From: Nereocystis luetkeana | Lineage: Eukaryota > Sar > Phaeophyceae > Laminariales > Laminariaceae | NCBI GenBank assembly: GCA_031213475.1 | Contig: JARUPZ010000025.1 | Span: 4,322,532 to 4,386,531 of the forward strand | Direction of reading: 5' to 3' | DNA length: 64,000 nt | Shown: one piece after another, positions 39,201 through 51,079 of the stretch | Position numbering within the stretch: the first letter of the stretch is position 1 | Layout: each line of letters begins with the position of its first letter | Notes under the pieces: generated by a model | Database searches by the model: none | What the model saw: only the letters and a program-made list of their open reading frames with translations | Told to the model about the DNA's origin: nothing | Program-made: the position numbers and the translations under genes

Positions 39201-42200
39201 CAGGTACCCAAATGTAGGTAGGCAGCGAATCTCACCTCTGGACGAGCGTACATGTGCACGTTCCACTTGTGAAACCATGAGGACCTTTGCGCCACCTCGG
39301 CACTGCCTAGAATCCTCATGACGTGGGACGCGCCGTAGCTGACGAAGCCCTTCTGGCGGGTGCTGTCCGTGTAGGGGCCGTTGAACCCCCTCTTGTCTAT
39401 AGCCCCTTCTTGAAAAAGGATCAGGGATGCCCGGAAAGCCTCCCTGCAAAACATCCAACGCGAGCGTACCAAGCGACACGCAGTGTTAAACGAACAGGAT
39501 CCGCGTCTCAGTCTAGTCTAGTAACATAGCTCATGTCGAAACCAACTCGCTTACCCATATAATCGGACAATGATTGGCCCCAAGAGTAACGGTGAGGCAC
39601 AAACCACTAGAACCAGCAGAACTAGTTGGTGTAGATAACCCGATGTTATCCACATAATGCGAAAGGGTTCGAGTCCGACACGACCCGAATCGGCCGCACT
39701 CACACCTTGCGTACTTCAGCTCAAGTAAAATATCACGCAACTGTCATATGTTCTCGTTGCGTCTATCGTCCTGGAGATTTCGTGGCGGCTGGGGTTCATA
39801 AGAGGGTAGACTGACTTCGATATCGGGGAACCAATCTGTTCGCGTAGCGTTCCGCGGCAGTACAGCGGGAGGCATACATACTGTGGCACTAGAAAAAACG
39901 TAGCCCACTGTTGAATTCTCACGTGAAGATGGTGTCGCTCTCAACCAGTCTGGAGAGGTCACGGGAGTTGCGGACGTACCGTTTTACCGGATCAACCTGC
40001 GCTGCCACGGACGGCTCTTTCCCATTCTGAGAAGGCAGTCAAACGAGTGCAGGTATAAGTGAGTGTTGTAACAACAACAATGCAGATGTTTAAAAAAAAT
40101 ACAACGCCCGGCGGTAGTACATTACCCACTGGCCAGCATTAAACAAGCGGCATTTCATTGCGTGGACTGTTCCGACCAACTGTCGTCACCGACAAACAAC
40201 GTATCTCGGTTCGCTTGAAGTCAAGGTGTTGTCTATTTATCGCCAACCTGAATGTTTAGCCACTCGTCGTAGTCGGTCATGTAGTCGTATCCGGCTGCAA
40301 ATGTTGTCTGCTGAGGGGTGACGGTGATGGAATCCAGAGTGAAGTCCTTCAACAAAAACTGTATTTTTTACAGCACGATCACCGAGATTTTCATAGCAAG
40401 AAAGGAAATTGCAGGTAAGTGTCGACGCAAAAGCACGAAAACACAACGTACGCTTGAGCATCAGCTTTGGTTCGGTAGGTACAGCTAGCTGGGAAGATAA
40501 AAAAGAGCCGGCTTCGCAGCGACCCTGAATACTTGCAGCAGTTGTAGCACTGACACGAAATGCGGGAATCGAACGTTGGCTATGTAATTCCCGCAACGGG
40601 TTTGAATGACACACCATAAAGGAGGAAACCACATGTATGTGCAAGGCCAAATGAAAACCTAACCGTGAGTACCTATATGATTTGACGGGCATCTCCGGCG
40701 CAGACGGTAGAGGCCAACACCCGCACACCGGCCACGTTCGGTCTAAACCACGTAGGTGAGAGAAGAACAAAAAATTGCACAATTGGCGGGAGGCCACACT
40801 GCACCTGGGAAATCATTGGCCCAGTCTGAACACCCATGGCGGAGTTCCGGAAGAGCTGAGTCTGTGGGTCGGCCATGCCATCCGACCCAACTGCCACGCC
40901 TCCCATTTTTGCGAACCCCGGCATGGTGGCCAAGTTTTCTGCAATTTACCGTATCCACATTTTGTCCATGACGTATTATTAGGCGGGGTTGGGGCGTCCA
41001 ACCTCAATGATAAGCGCTAGACCACGCCGAACCATGGCGCTGTGATGGTTCAGACTGCTTCGGAAAATGGAGCATACATGTAAACTACCGAGCACGTAAG
41101 TTAACCTATAAACAAAAACATCAACAGGAAATCTGGGAACATTATTGTTGCAACAAGCGTGTCTGAATCCACGCAACGTTTATGTATGTGCAGTTTAGAA
41201 CACGAGTTGACTCATGAGACAATTGTATTCCCAAAGCAGCAGGTGTGCGTCGTCCCAAAGCCTGCAACCTTTACAGCCGTGAACCGATACCTTGACAGTT
41301 CACTACATCCTAGTAAAACCAGCAATATTGAGACAAGAATAGGAACTGCTTCCCATACGACGATGGCCTCGAAGCCACCACGATATAGACGACTCGGGGC
41401 GATCTACGATAGAGGTTCACCCTATTATTGTTTCTGAGGCTCCTCACTTTAGGAGCTCTATACCTCACCCGAAAAATCACTGCAGGAAAAATCAAAAATT
41501 GCATCCCGGTGAACAATTCAGTGGCCCACCTGTGGAAATTCGTCATTTTTCGGAACAAAATTGGCACTCCGACTATTTTGGGATAAGCAAACCCGTTAAT
41601 CGGAAACCCTTTTAGCGCAAATGAGCTACCTCTATCGTAGAAAACGTCACTCGTTCATCAGGGAGGCGATGCCCTACAACCACTAGATGAACCCCAACCA
41701 CCACGAGCCACACCTGCGGCGGCGATCGTAGTCTCGTGCTCGCCGTACTTGGAGAAGGGCACGTCCCTCGTCAACGACATCCAGTACGCCTCCGCCATGT
41801 TAGCAGCCTATGCGTATACCGAAGGGTACGAAAATCTTATATCGTGGACATGCACAGGCGACCATTATATTCGTGAGTGGAGTACAAGACTAGGAACAAA
41901 GTGCGTTCATCACCGTCTTCGCAAAGCAGTAAAACAGGCGACAAACCAACCCCCGCACCATGGTAAATTTGGAGGTACTGTAATCCTGGTATTTCATCGG
42001 GACAAGAGCCTAGAACCTGCACAATACCAAACGCTTTGGGAGGTACTGCGACGCCAACGCCTTACGGTAGGCAGCGGGGTGTTTGATTCGCAGCTCCCGT
42101 CGCACAAACAAGGAACTTCAATTTTTGGGCCGAGTACACTACATTCAGTGTTGCCCGCTATGACTCACCAGTTCCTCGGAGTTTAGATCCGCCGCAGGAG

Positions 42201-45077
42201 GGATGCCTATAGCCGAGCTATTCATACGGCCGGCACGTTCCGGAATTTTTACCAGTCACCGAACCGGTAACGATTCGCAAGGGACGGCAAGCGAACCGCA
42301 GGATCGGTGAAAGGAGGTGAGGAGGGACAAAACACAGGGGCCAGAGCCAGAGCAATTGTGTACGAAGTTCGCATGGGTGGCGTGGCGAGTATTCCACACA
42401 AACAGGTTGAGGTCAGGGCGAACTGAGTATCGAGTCTTTTATGGGTGGATGGAATCAATCATCGTGGGAACGCAAATTTGCGTTAGAGTAAGCTCGATGC
42501 CTAACGTCCCACCGTTTACGATTTCCAATCGCTGCCGAACCAAAAACCGTTCACACGAGCAGTGCTTCGTGCCTTCCCTCGTGAGGTACCCAGCGCGAGT
42601 GCCTCACTTAACGCTATACGTGTGAACGCTTGTGAACGTCGCGGGAGATAGTCGCCGTACCTAGCGGGTCCAGTGTTTTCGACAGCAATGCCTCCAATGG
42701 GTTGAATGAGGAAACCGTAATCGTCTCCAGCGGGCACAGTTTCACACTTGTCGTATGCGCCTCCACCTACGCACTCAAGTAGGGCGTCATAGGCGTCGGG
42801 GTCCACCTGGAACGACGCCGGCGAGTCGAGCGGGCGTCAGCAACCAGTGTTAAGTCGATGTCTTCCGCCGAAGATGACCGAAACATGTTGTAAAAGTACA
42901 CACAGCAGTTCAACCGTCCGCTCAACGCCCTGTACGACATATCCCCCGTCAGAACCGCAAGAGGTATTTAAACGACCCCTTCAATCCTGTTCCAATTCGT
43001 ACGGTTCGGGTCGCCTTCCACGAATAGTGGCAGAGAGGTGGAGGTTACGACGGCCCTGCGTTCACAACAGATGCACAAACGGTTTCGACTAGCGCAGGGA
43101 GATCTCTAAAAACTGAAGACCTACCCCAACATTGTTCGAAAAAAACACTGCTGAGAGCTTTATTTTGGAGTACGGAGCCCCAGAGAGGTGCAACCAGCCC
43201 CACCGTTAGTGTGCGTCTCGCCATGTTGCAAAATGCATCAGTATGAAATACCTACACACAAGATCCGCTATGGACGTTTTGAATGTGGTCTTCTCGGTAT
43301 ATGTGGCGACATGTACAGCGTACCGCATGTATCTGATAGGTACGTGCGCGGACCTGGCGTTTTTTTTTAACCTCAGAAACTACAAACAAAAACAACGACC
43401 ACAACAACAACCCGGGCCCCTGTGATCGTCGCTGCTACTGCGCGGGTTCAGAGCCCCTTGGACCGACTGGGTAATACCTTCGGTCCACCCAGTGGATGCT
43501 AATACTCTCTGGCAACCGAGACGCGGCAACCATTTGAAGAACCTCCCATAGAGATACGATATATGGCACCTGCCCTAAGGATACTTGCACGAGTTTCTGC
43601 ACAGGTGAAACAAAATTAGATCAGCGATGCTACTACCTTGTGACAGTTACCGGTACTTGTACATGTTTCGCTTCAGGAGATGTGATGTGCAGAACACGGC
43701 TCAGTGGACGTAGCTATACCTGTCCCAGAGCGTCGTGCGGTAGAGTCTTGTGAAACGAAGCAGCGGAGGACCTGTCTCCGTTGGTGTCATGGGACGTCAA
43801 TGTCGACGCCCTAAATTCAGTCGTCCCCCAGTTTTTCCGCTGGTTAAGCACGTTTAACGCCCTTTCTTTAGGCTGTGCGCGACGAAGCAGAACGGGTGAA
43901 GATAGCAGGAAGCGGCAACAACGACAAATGCACTCATAAAAAAGCAGCGTGTTATGCCAGCAAGCGTTCCATTCCATCCTTCCTGCTTATGTTAGTCTAC
44001 GAAAAAGCAACATTTAACGCGCTAAGACAAATTGGTGACAATCCAATTAGCTCCTCTTGAGAAGTACCGGGCTCCTCCACATACTAACGGGATGTGTCAG
44101 GACGAGGAGTGTCATATATATATAGTTTATACATCACAAGAATGCACCCTTCCGATGACTGGAAGCGCCTACTCGTGTGGGCGTGGCTTCGACCTTGTAC
44201 CTCTGAGTTCAACCGTGCTTCTTTGGAACGAACCAACACCCCCCGCCGCCACCGCCCCTCCAACGTATTTCCCCTTCCCGGGCCTATCAAGAAAAGGGAG
44301 GAACACATACTACATCGTTCACTGAGATAATGTGTGACAGCGCCTCTCTTAAAGGCCCTGGGGAAATCTCCGATGCATCCACGGGAACACTAGCAGCTGG
44401 TGCTGCTGCAGCCGAACGTTCCGTGCTACGTACGGTAAGTGTTGCACGCATGCGCCGATGTTATGTTCACCTGCGAAAAGTGCTACCCTACCGGAGGACG
44501 TAGAGTGTATATGGTAATGGGCGCACGAGGCAGTTGCGTAGTATCCCCCTTGCTGTTTCTGGACACGCGGCCGTACAAGCAAGTACATTTTTAGTTTCAA
44601 GATGTCCTTCGTTGCGATTCCGCCTTTTCGAGAGTGTGATTAAAAAAATCAGCCCCCTCTTCCTCCGGCCCGTCTAGCACATGACGGGAGCTTCGCTCTC
44701 GGTGCAAGAAATATTTTCCGTGTCCGCGAAAACCTCACACACTCTTATGCCCCGGCAATGAAAGGACCAGAGAACATATCGTCCTACGTCTACGGTCATG
44801 CATGACAGACGTACGCCCCCACCAACAATACTACGCCCTGAAGAAACGCTTCCGTACTGAAGGGGCTCACCGTATCATAGTTATCGTTTGCATCATCGGT
44901 TTCGTGAAGACTTCGCTGGGCGCTGCCGTCGAAACCAGTAGTATCCTGCGCCTCCGCAGCTCCTTCGCAACCGACTAGGCCGCAGGAGGCTATCGGGTCT
45001 GGGCTCCACGAATGCCCGCGTGCGCCAGGGAATACTGCAAGACCCAGAAGAGCGGCAGTTGCGACAGACCCCTTCAT
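36219..45077 (-). CDS. Vanadium-dependent haloperoxidase (algal bromo/iodoperoxidase type), complete 14-exon gene, locus C
   Basis: The enzyme uses H2O2 and bound vanadate to oxidise bromide or iodide; algal members are secreted to the apoplast. Exons on the minus strand, in transcript order: 44871-45077, 43720-43872, 42661-42806, 42169-42217, 41714-41807, 40805-40938, 40248-40358, 39923-40026, 39236-39443, 38794-38946, 38274-38357, 37010-37155, 36497-36581, 36219-36362. All 13 introns have GT and AG ends, and the joined frame is open for 605 residues to a TGA stop. Residues 1-21 form a signal peptide (MKGSVATAALLGLAVFPGARG). Exon 9 ends in KWNVHMYARPE, giving vanadate ligands Lys392 and Arg400. 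Exon 11 has HPSYPAGHA, giving His462, Gly468 and the vanadium-coordinating His469; the usual Ser is Ala467. Arg530 is split by intron 12, and His536 follows in GVHW. The spacing (Lys to Arg 8, His to His 7, Arg to His 6) equals that of the Ascophyllum enzyme. Exon 14 was started at the TTTGCAG acceptor because loci A and B place the same junction there. Halide preference cannot be read from sequence. Confidence 0.93.
41404..41640 (+). mobile_element. MITE family 2 inserted in intron 5 of haloperoxidase gene C
   Basis: A perfect 13-bp terminal inverted repeat (CTACGATAGAGGT at the left, ACCTCTATCGTAG at the right) bounds 237 bp. The inside has a small hairpin around GAGGCTCCTCACTTTAGGAG. It lies wholly within the intron between exons 5 and 6 of gene C and does not touch splice sites. 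No target duplication is evident. Confidence 0.8.
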
Positions 45078-46797
45078 ACTGCCAATTAATGTCAGCCTTG
45101 CGGATCGGACGCCCTTCCTTGGTTGTAACTATCTGAAACATCGAAGAGGCACGAGACTTGGTCAGGTCAGCTAGTCTGCATGATCCTCCCTTAAATGAAA
45201 AACAAACGTTTGGCAGGTGACCGTACCATTCCAAGCCTAACAACGATATACCTACACGTTCGACACGTATATCTGGTGCACGCATACATATTTGCAAATC
45301 GGTCTTTGCAGTTCGTTTTCCCGGAAGAGATACGTAAGCGCAGCGATGGCCCGCCTTTGTATTAAACCCTTGTTCTCCCACGACGTTTTAAGTAGACCAG
45401 CACCCCGATAGGGAGTCGCCGCCCGCTACTTTATCCACAGGAATCAATGGCGTCGGCACTATCGAGTTTCCCCACGAAATAAACGACACATCTGGTGGCG
45501 ATACCTGAAGACGTTACCCTTGTAACATACCTGGTAGTTGTTTCTATCCACACAGCAAACACGCTGCAGTAGTATATCGATATATATATATCCGTGCGCT
45601 GCGGGGCGGGGGCATCGTCAGTAACCAACGCACAACCTAAACGCGCACTGGTTAAGCTCAACCCGCGTAATCGTCGCAGAGACGAGTCTGAACGAACAAC
45701 TGCCGCTCCACTTCAAGTCAAACACTTTGCGGCAGACGTATTCCCTCAACGGTAGAGTGCAGTGAGTGGTTGCCGTAGTCAGCCTGAATGCCGACGAATG
45801 ATGCCAGGAGACAGCGTGGTCAGTCTGTAAATATCGGCGTGCTGCATATTCCACGGGGCTTCTCGAGTAGTTTCAAGTTGACCGGCAGTTTTTATATACG
45901 ATAAGTTTGGTGTTTGTCATTGCTGTTCTCGATAAGGGTTCACGTGTATGCATACCCTCGAATGCCCACATGGTAACACTCCTTAACTGGGCTATATTGG
46001 GTATATGCCCAAGACGCGATAGGCTAAGAGTGGCACACCCCTCATAGTGAGGAGGTTCACGAAACCTTACTCTACGTGATCGCCTCTGTAGCTTGCGTCG
46101 CAGAGGCGCGTTTGGGCATGAGTATGGTACAAATTTGGTGGGGGTATCCCCCATGAGATCCTGTACTCAGAAATACGGCAAATTCAAGATTAATGCAACT
46201 TCAGGGACTTTTACATTTATGCTATCGGGCTCCACGTATGTAGATAGCTCACCTAAGATCAACTCTAGGTGCTTTATCCTCACCCTGAGGCTCGTCTAGC
46301 TCTAATAGCTGCCACTGCAAGATTACAAAGAAGATAACATACAAGCACACACACTACACGGAGCCGAGACGTTCGAGAAACCAGAACGTCCCGCTGAGCA
46401 ATATGATCGCATTTTCAATTTCAATTCATGAAAACTGCGAGTTCTGCATAACTTGAGAGACAGCGGGATTGTGCAAGGAGTCATGCAATCGAAATTATAT
46501 AGTCGGAATGACAGACACCTACCAAGAAGCACGAGAGCGAAGGCCTGCGTGAGTACATGTGCCACCGGCGGCCGGACATAACAGTTGCCACCTAGGCTAG
46601 TAAGCTATCGTTCTCAAGAGTCGTTTGAATCGGCGGGCGGAAGCTCAAACGACCTGCGCGAAACAGGAGTGAAGGCGACGCAGCTATAGATTTCAGACGC
46701 ATCCCATGCGTAGTTCGGGTCAATTGTGCAGTTCCGGTGCATATTAGCGGATCGAGATTTTTTAAGACGTTGGGCGAATGCGGTCGCTATGATACCA

Positions 46798-46894
46798 TTA
46801 ACCCTGTTCGATCTGCAGTCCCGTTTTGGGCACAATCCACCCAAATTCTAAGTAGGTTGTCCCCCAAACGGGATTGCGGTCAAACAAGGTTTAA
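46798..46894. mobile_element. TTAA-flanked MITE (piggyBac-like), copy 1
   Basis: It begins TTAACCCTGTTCGATCTGCA and ends, inverted, with GCGGTCAAACAAGGTTTAA. Inner parts CAGTCCCGTTTTGGG and CCCCCAAACGGGATTG pair. TTAA stands at both ends, the target site of piggyBac-type transposons. It is 97 bp and non-coding. Confidence 0.7.
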
Positions 46895-47229
46895 GGGCGC
46901 ACCGACGTAGTACGCCGTCTTATGGTCTGTAGGCAGTGGGTGGAGCTGTGACCCCCGTCCCCTCTATTGTCGAGGTTCAGTTACTTTCTCCACCCTCGTG
47001 AGACACCGTCGTGAGGACATACGACCGCATGTTGGTATTGACGCCCCGATTGAGTTTGCTGGGTACTACAACACAAACCGCGTTTTCAAACTTCAACTTC
47101 GTTTTCGTTGAAGCCAACGGCGCATTCATTAACTTCACGAGACAAAAGAAAAACTGCCTATTATCTTGGTGCAACTTTGATTTTGGGTCCCTTGACGGAA
47201 CCGGGCTGGCTTGATTTGGTAACCGCAAA

Positions 47230-48260
47230 CAAATATGAAGACGAGACGGAACGGTAAAACAAGGCCGAAAATAATCGTCGAGGCGGGACCGGACTGGACC
47301 GGACAGTGGGAGGACAATTTCTCTACGGGGCGAGACATTAAACTTCAGCGAAGAACGGTTTCATGACCAGACGGAACGGCACGATAGAGCCGGAATTCAT
47401 GTCACGACGGGACGGAACGGCCAAGTACCACGGGAACTTGCTTAACGATGGGACGGGACTGAAATCATCAACTCATCACGACGGAACGGGACCGTAAACG
47501 CTAGGGCAATTGGTGTGGTGCTAGCGGTGAGGTGGTAGTGACGGCTGGAGCCACGGTGGTGGTAGCGACGCCGTTGCTGGTTGTTAGGCCTCACCTTGAA
47601 GATAGACATGTATCGGGCCGGTCCCACCCACGGCGGCGAAATTTCGAGTGCCTTCGCTGTGAAACACTCTACTACGGGGGGCCATAGTTAACAGGACCAA
47701 ATAAGGTTAGTAAAAATGGTTAAACATATATGTTTTTATGTATACCATAGGTCCTGTTAACTATGGTCCCCCGTAATAGTCTGAGCTGGGTGTTGTATGC
47801 GTGTGGGGGTCGCGTAAATCTTTGAAGATTATGGACAAACCAACGATTAGTTTGATTGTACTTATTTTTGAGTCTTCATCGTCGGGGTATTTTGACGATA
47901 ATGTTGGTTCGGATTTGCAATACTTATCTAAATACTGGCACGCCTGGTGTGATAAACACACAATCCTAGTTTTTCCATAGAAAACAAGGAAGTGGGGAAT
48001 GTTACGGCATGGTGGGAATGGACGGGGCATGACAACCGAGAGGAGTCAGTGCTGGACGGGAAGGGGCACGATTTACACGATTTATAGGCAAGACGGACGG
48101 TAATTTAATATAGAACGGGGGTAATGTTATGCATGGGACGGGGCGGTAATGTACAAAATCCCGGGAGAGATAGGAGGGTAAAGTACAGCGGGGAGATGGT
48201 TCAGGACGGGACGCGACAGTACCTTTTCACCGCTAGGTAATAAGTTGCCGGGACCGGACG
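47230..48260 (+). repeat. Degenerate GACGGGAC/GACGGAACGG motif region
   Basis: The motif GACGGGAC or GACGGAACGG recurs more than ten times at uneven spacing (for example near 47250, 47370, 47410, 47450, 47485, 48020, 48050, 48095, 48135, 48210) on the plus strand only. Spacer sequence between hits varies. A TA-flanked mobile element sits in the middle. No open frame follows the repeats. Confidence 0.55.
47675..47773. mobile_element. TA-flanked MITE with 24-bp terminal inverted repeats
   Basis: The left end CGGGGGGCCATAGTTAACAG and the right end CTGTTAACTATGGTCCCCCG pair with one mismatch over 24 bp (to GGACC). The element is 99 bp and is bordered by TA on both sides (47673-47674 and 47774-47775), the target of Tc1/mariner-type transposases. 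The core is AT-rich and the whole can fold as one hairpin. Confidence 0.85.
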
Positions 48261-48899
48261 ACGAGACCAATATTGACGACGGTTCTACCTACAGTCTCCA
48301 AATATACCCTGAATCGCCTCTGGATCAATGGAGTCATATTCAATTGAAAGAATTTTTTTTATAAAAAAACACGGCATTGACAAGTCAAGCTACCCGAGCC
48401 ACGGTGGTGACCACGAGTTAATGCCTTGCTGCACTACGTACGAATATTTGATATTCCATAATGTATGTTGCATTACACCGAGTGGTTGCGGCCGCCACAA
48501 CACGCCTGTATAGCTTTTAATCAAACCAATCATGGGCCATGTACGTACGTAGGCGTGAGAGTTGAGGCGGGGAACGTTCGTAGTATCACGGTTTCTGGTT
48601 TAACTGGTACGTGGTTCATCTTCCACGCACAAAGGGCAGCTTGCAAGAGGAACCCCGACACCGACGCTGGACGACTGCATTTCAGAAAGTGACTAGATAT
48701 TCGACCTCGAACTCCCATGTACAGAGACGATGCCTTAGACAGTACCGTACTGAAGGAAACCCTCCAGCGTAGAGCAAAGAGGTCACGACGCGTTCCCTGT
48801 AAGAGGGACACCAATTCAGCTTCTACAAATAAATATGTAAAAAGGTTGATCTTGCAGGCACTACTACGACGGCTACTAAATCTGGTGCAAATCTGTCGT

Positions 48900-49085
48900 A
48901 GAATGGGCCACGACGAGGGCGGGGTGGTACGAGTCACCTGTGCCCTTGATGCGTAGAGGATTCCTCCTCGTGCACAGCGCGGTACTCGGAACGGGCAGAT
49001 AGGACGATGCGGTTAGCGCTCGGCGGTCGTTGCGTATGTTTGCGTGCTGTTTTGAAGGGGAGGTAGTCGAATGAATGATGGGCGT
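48900..49085 (-). other. Exon-like segment related to 55088-55290
   Basis: In reverse, this segment shares CATCATTCATTCGACT, CACGAGGAGGAATCC-type and AAGGGCACAGGTGA-type blocks with the plus-strand segment at 55.1-55.3 kb. In the shared frame the end reads EYRAVHEEESSTHQGH and stops at CACAG|GTGACT, a possible splice donor at 48938. It may be an exon of an unknown duplicated gene. No family is recognised. Confidence 0.35.
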
Positions 49086-49215
49086 GGGCTCAAGGTTCAT
49101 GTAGTCCCCGTCACCAGAGAAGCATTCTTCTTCACGGGGTACACTGAAGTGATTGTTTTGATGTTTTTGTTTGACCCGTTAAAGCGAACGTGTTGGCGCG
49201 GGGAGATAACCGACC

Positions 49216-49286
49216 TCTCTACTCAGTGATTACTCCACTCAGTGACTACTCTACAACTAACTCCCAAGTGACTACTCTCCTCAGTC
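49216..49286 (+). repeat. Degenerate CTCAGTGACTACT tandem repeat
   Basis: Four or so imperfect copies of a CTCAGTGACTACTCTAC-like unit occur in a row with variable spacing. Confidence 0.5.
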
Positions 49287-49363
49287 GATCATCCCCTCGG
49301 TGCCAATTGATATCTGATTTTTGAGTTGGGTCATCCCCTCGCCGCAATCAAATGTATCCATTG

Positions 49364-49440
49364 TCCGTGGGAATCGAACCCGCGGCAGGCAGTACCCGGG
49401 TGGTCCACTCGACACGCGCGACCCAACACACATGCCAAGC
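49364..49440 (-). ncRNA. tRNA-like pseudogene or SINE head
   Basis: Read in reverse, it has an A-box-like TGTCGAGTGGACC and a perfect B box GGTTCGATTCC at normal distance, with a near-complete T arm (GCGGG and CCCAC around TTCGATT). The acceptor arm does not pair, so a working tRNA is unlikely. Confidence 0.35.
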
Positions 49441-50095
49441 AATAAATGAAGCGACATCGTCAGAATAGACATGTTGCGGTCTCCTCAGTTTTTTGGATTT
49501 AATATATCCAAGCACGAAATTTTGGAGAACATATTCGGCCTCCTTCGTCAAAATATTTCCAGCGCGACCAATCCAGTTCCATGAAATTTGTCCTCACTTG
49601 AAATCCGTGACCATGTTTGTCTACAGATAATAATTCAGGCAATGGACAGCGGATGAAATGGCGCATAGCCAGGCTTTAAGCGATGCCAAGGTATCGATCG
49701 AACATGGGTTCAATACCTTCTACAGATTCCCGTTCATGCTTCGCTTTCAGATAGACGTAGCATTGTTGGTTGCTATTTGTGGATGCTGTGAACGAAATCT
49801 GGCAGTGCCCCAACCCCTGACTCTGAACACGAACGCACATACATACGAGTACAAACCTCCTGAAAATATGCTATTGGATTAAATGTGAATACTTTATACC
49901 GCGGTAGGACGCCTGTGAGTGAGATAGGGATTCCCACAAACCACTGCTGTTTTTGCACACGTACCGGCAGCGTGTCGGAGATATCTCGCCGACAATTATG
50001 TCCGGGAGGCTTGTAACGGACAGGTCCGCACACCTGAAAAGCATTCTTCTGAACTGAAAATGGCCTCATCGACAAGAATACCGAGTAGGTTTAGC

Positions 50096-50297
50096 AATCT
50101 GGGAGAGGGGATCTTTAGGGACGTCTTTGACTTAAAAAATGCGCCGCGTGGTCTGCCCTTCGGATTCGTCGTCCGCAACTACTGAGAAATTTCCTGGTTC
50201 GATGCAAACGCGGCGCAGCCGCGTTTATGGCGAGGTTTGGCTCGTTTTGTCTGCGGTTAGAGGTCTGGGTTTGGGTTAGGGTCAGGGTTACGGCTAG
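50096..50297 (+). mobile_element. MITE family 1 (TTAGGG-containing), right end missing
   Basis: The left end TAGGTTTAGCAATCTGGGAG, then GCCGCGTGGTCTG, GAGAAATTTCCTGGTTCGAT and CGCGTTTATGGCGAGGTTTG follow the family order. It stops within the GGGTTAGGGTCAGGG part with no right terminus. Confidence 0.75.
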
Positions 50298-50440
50298 AAT
50301 CCAAGAACCGTTCGAAAGACTGTAGTTCAGATATTTGGTTGTCCAAATATGGCCAAAAAGGAGTTCGAAAGCAAGCTTTTTTTCAAGAGGACGCTAAAAG
50401 AAACTGGTCAGAAATCGTGCCTAACCAATAAAGTGCAGAA

Positions 50441-50540
50441 TGCGCCCCGGTGGTTCAAGTGGTTAACCTCGAATTCTACATGTATTTGAGTCCTGGGTTC
50501 GAGCCCCAGGTGGGTCGGACATTTGACTTTATTTGCAAAA
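50441..50540 (+). mobile_element. tRNA-derived SINE-like sequence, copy 2
   Basis: A tRNA-like head has D arm GGTT/AACC around CAAGTGGTT and a perfect T arm (CTGGG TTCGAGC CCCAG) containing the B box GGTTCGAGCCC at 50496-50506. The acceptor arm does not close. It is followed by an A-rich tail (GCAAAAATAAAAACCAAAAG). It is related to 18593-18680. Confidence 0.6.
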
Positions 50541-50897
50541 ATAAAAACCAAAAGGATTCAATTGTTGAGAGCGCCTTGCAGCGTGGGTAGGCACAATTCG
50601 ATGCGAGTCGACGAGGGAAGAAAAAGTTGAAATATTCTCGCGTAGCGGGAAGGGGGGAGAAGAGCCTGCTATGTGACTCCGGACCTGAGTTTCGAGTTGG
50701 AAGGAGAGAGAGAGAAGAAGATGTTGGAAGATCATAAATGGGATGATAAAAAAAATGACAACAAAAAAAAGAAGAATATATAAGGAATGAGGGACGCCAG
50801 CGCAAGGCGCGAGCTTCTTATGTTTGATTTCCACAGGAATACTTCCTTTTCATGATGAATCGTACGAGTAGGGCGCCTCGTCCCTTGCTTCTTCACG

Positions 50898-50898
50898 C

Positions 50899-50929
<31 letters not shown>

Positions 50930-50941
50930 GCTGTTGTTGTT
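50898..50941 (+). repeat. (GTT)n microsatellite
   Basis: About fourteen GTT triplets with one CTG variant. Adjacent open frames read it as a Val or Leu/Cys run, which is an effect of the repeat. Confidence 0.9.
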
Positions 50942-51079
50942 ACATTAAATAACTCTCGAAACGGAGCAGTCCGTGGTCACATAAAGATGCTGGAACCCTA
51001 TAAAGATCCGAAATACCATCTAAATCGAATTCCCCTGCCAAGCAATACACGAGACGAACAACGCGTCATTCAATTTGAG

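Noticed and set aside
39590..39690. Perfect B box (GGTTCGAGTCC) suggesting a tRNA gene
   Set aside because: No A box at the right place and the arms do not pair; it lies in intron 8 of gene C.
41749..42186. Forward 145-codon frame, and its look-alike at 60061-60459 on the other strand
   Set aside because: Both begin as the antisense of haloperoxidase exon 5; the shared sequence comes from that exon.
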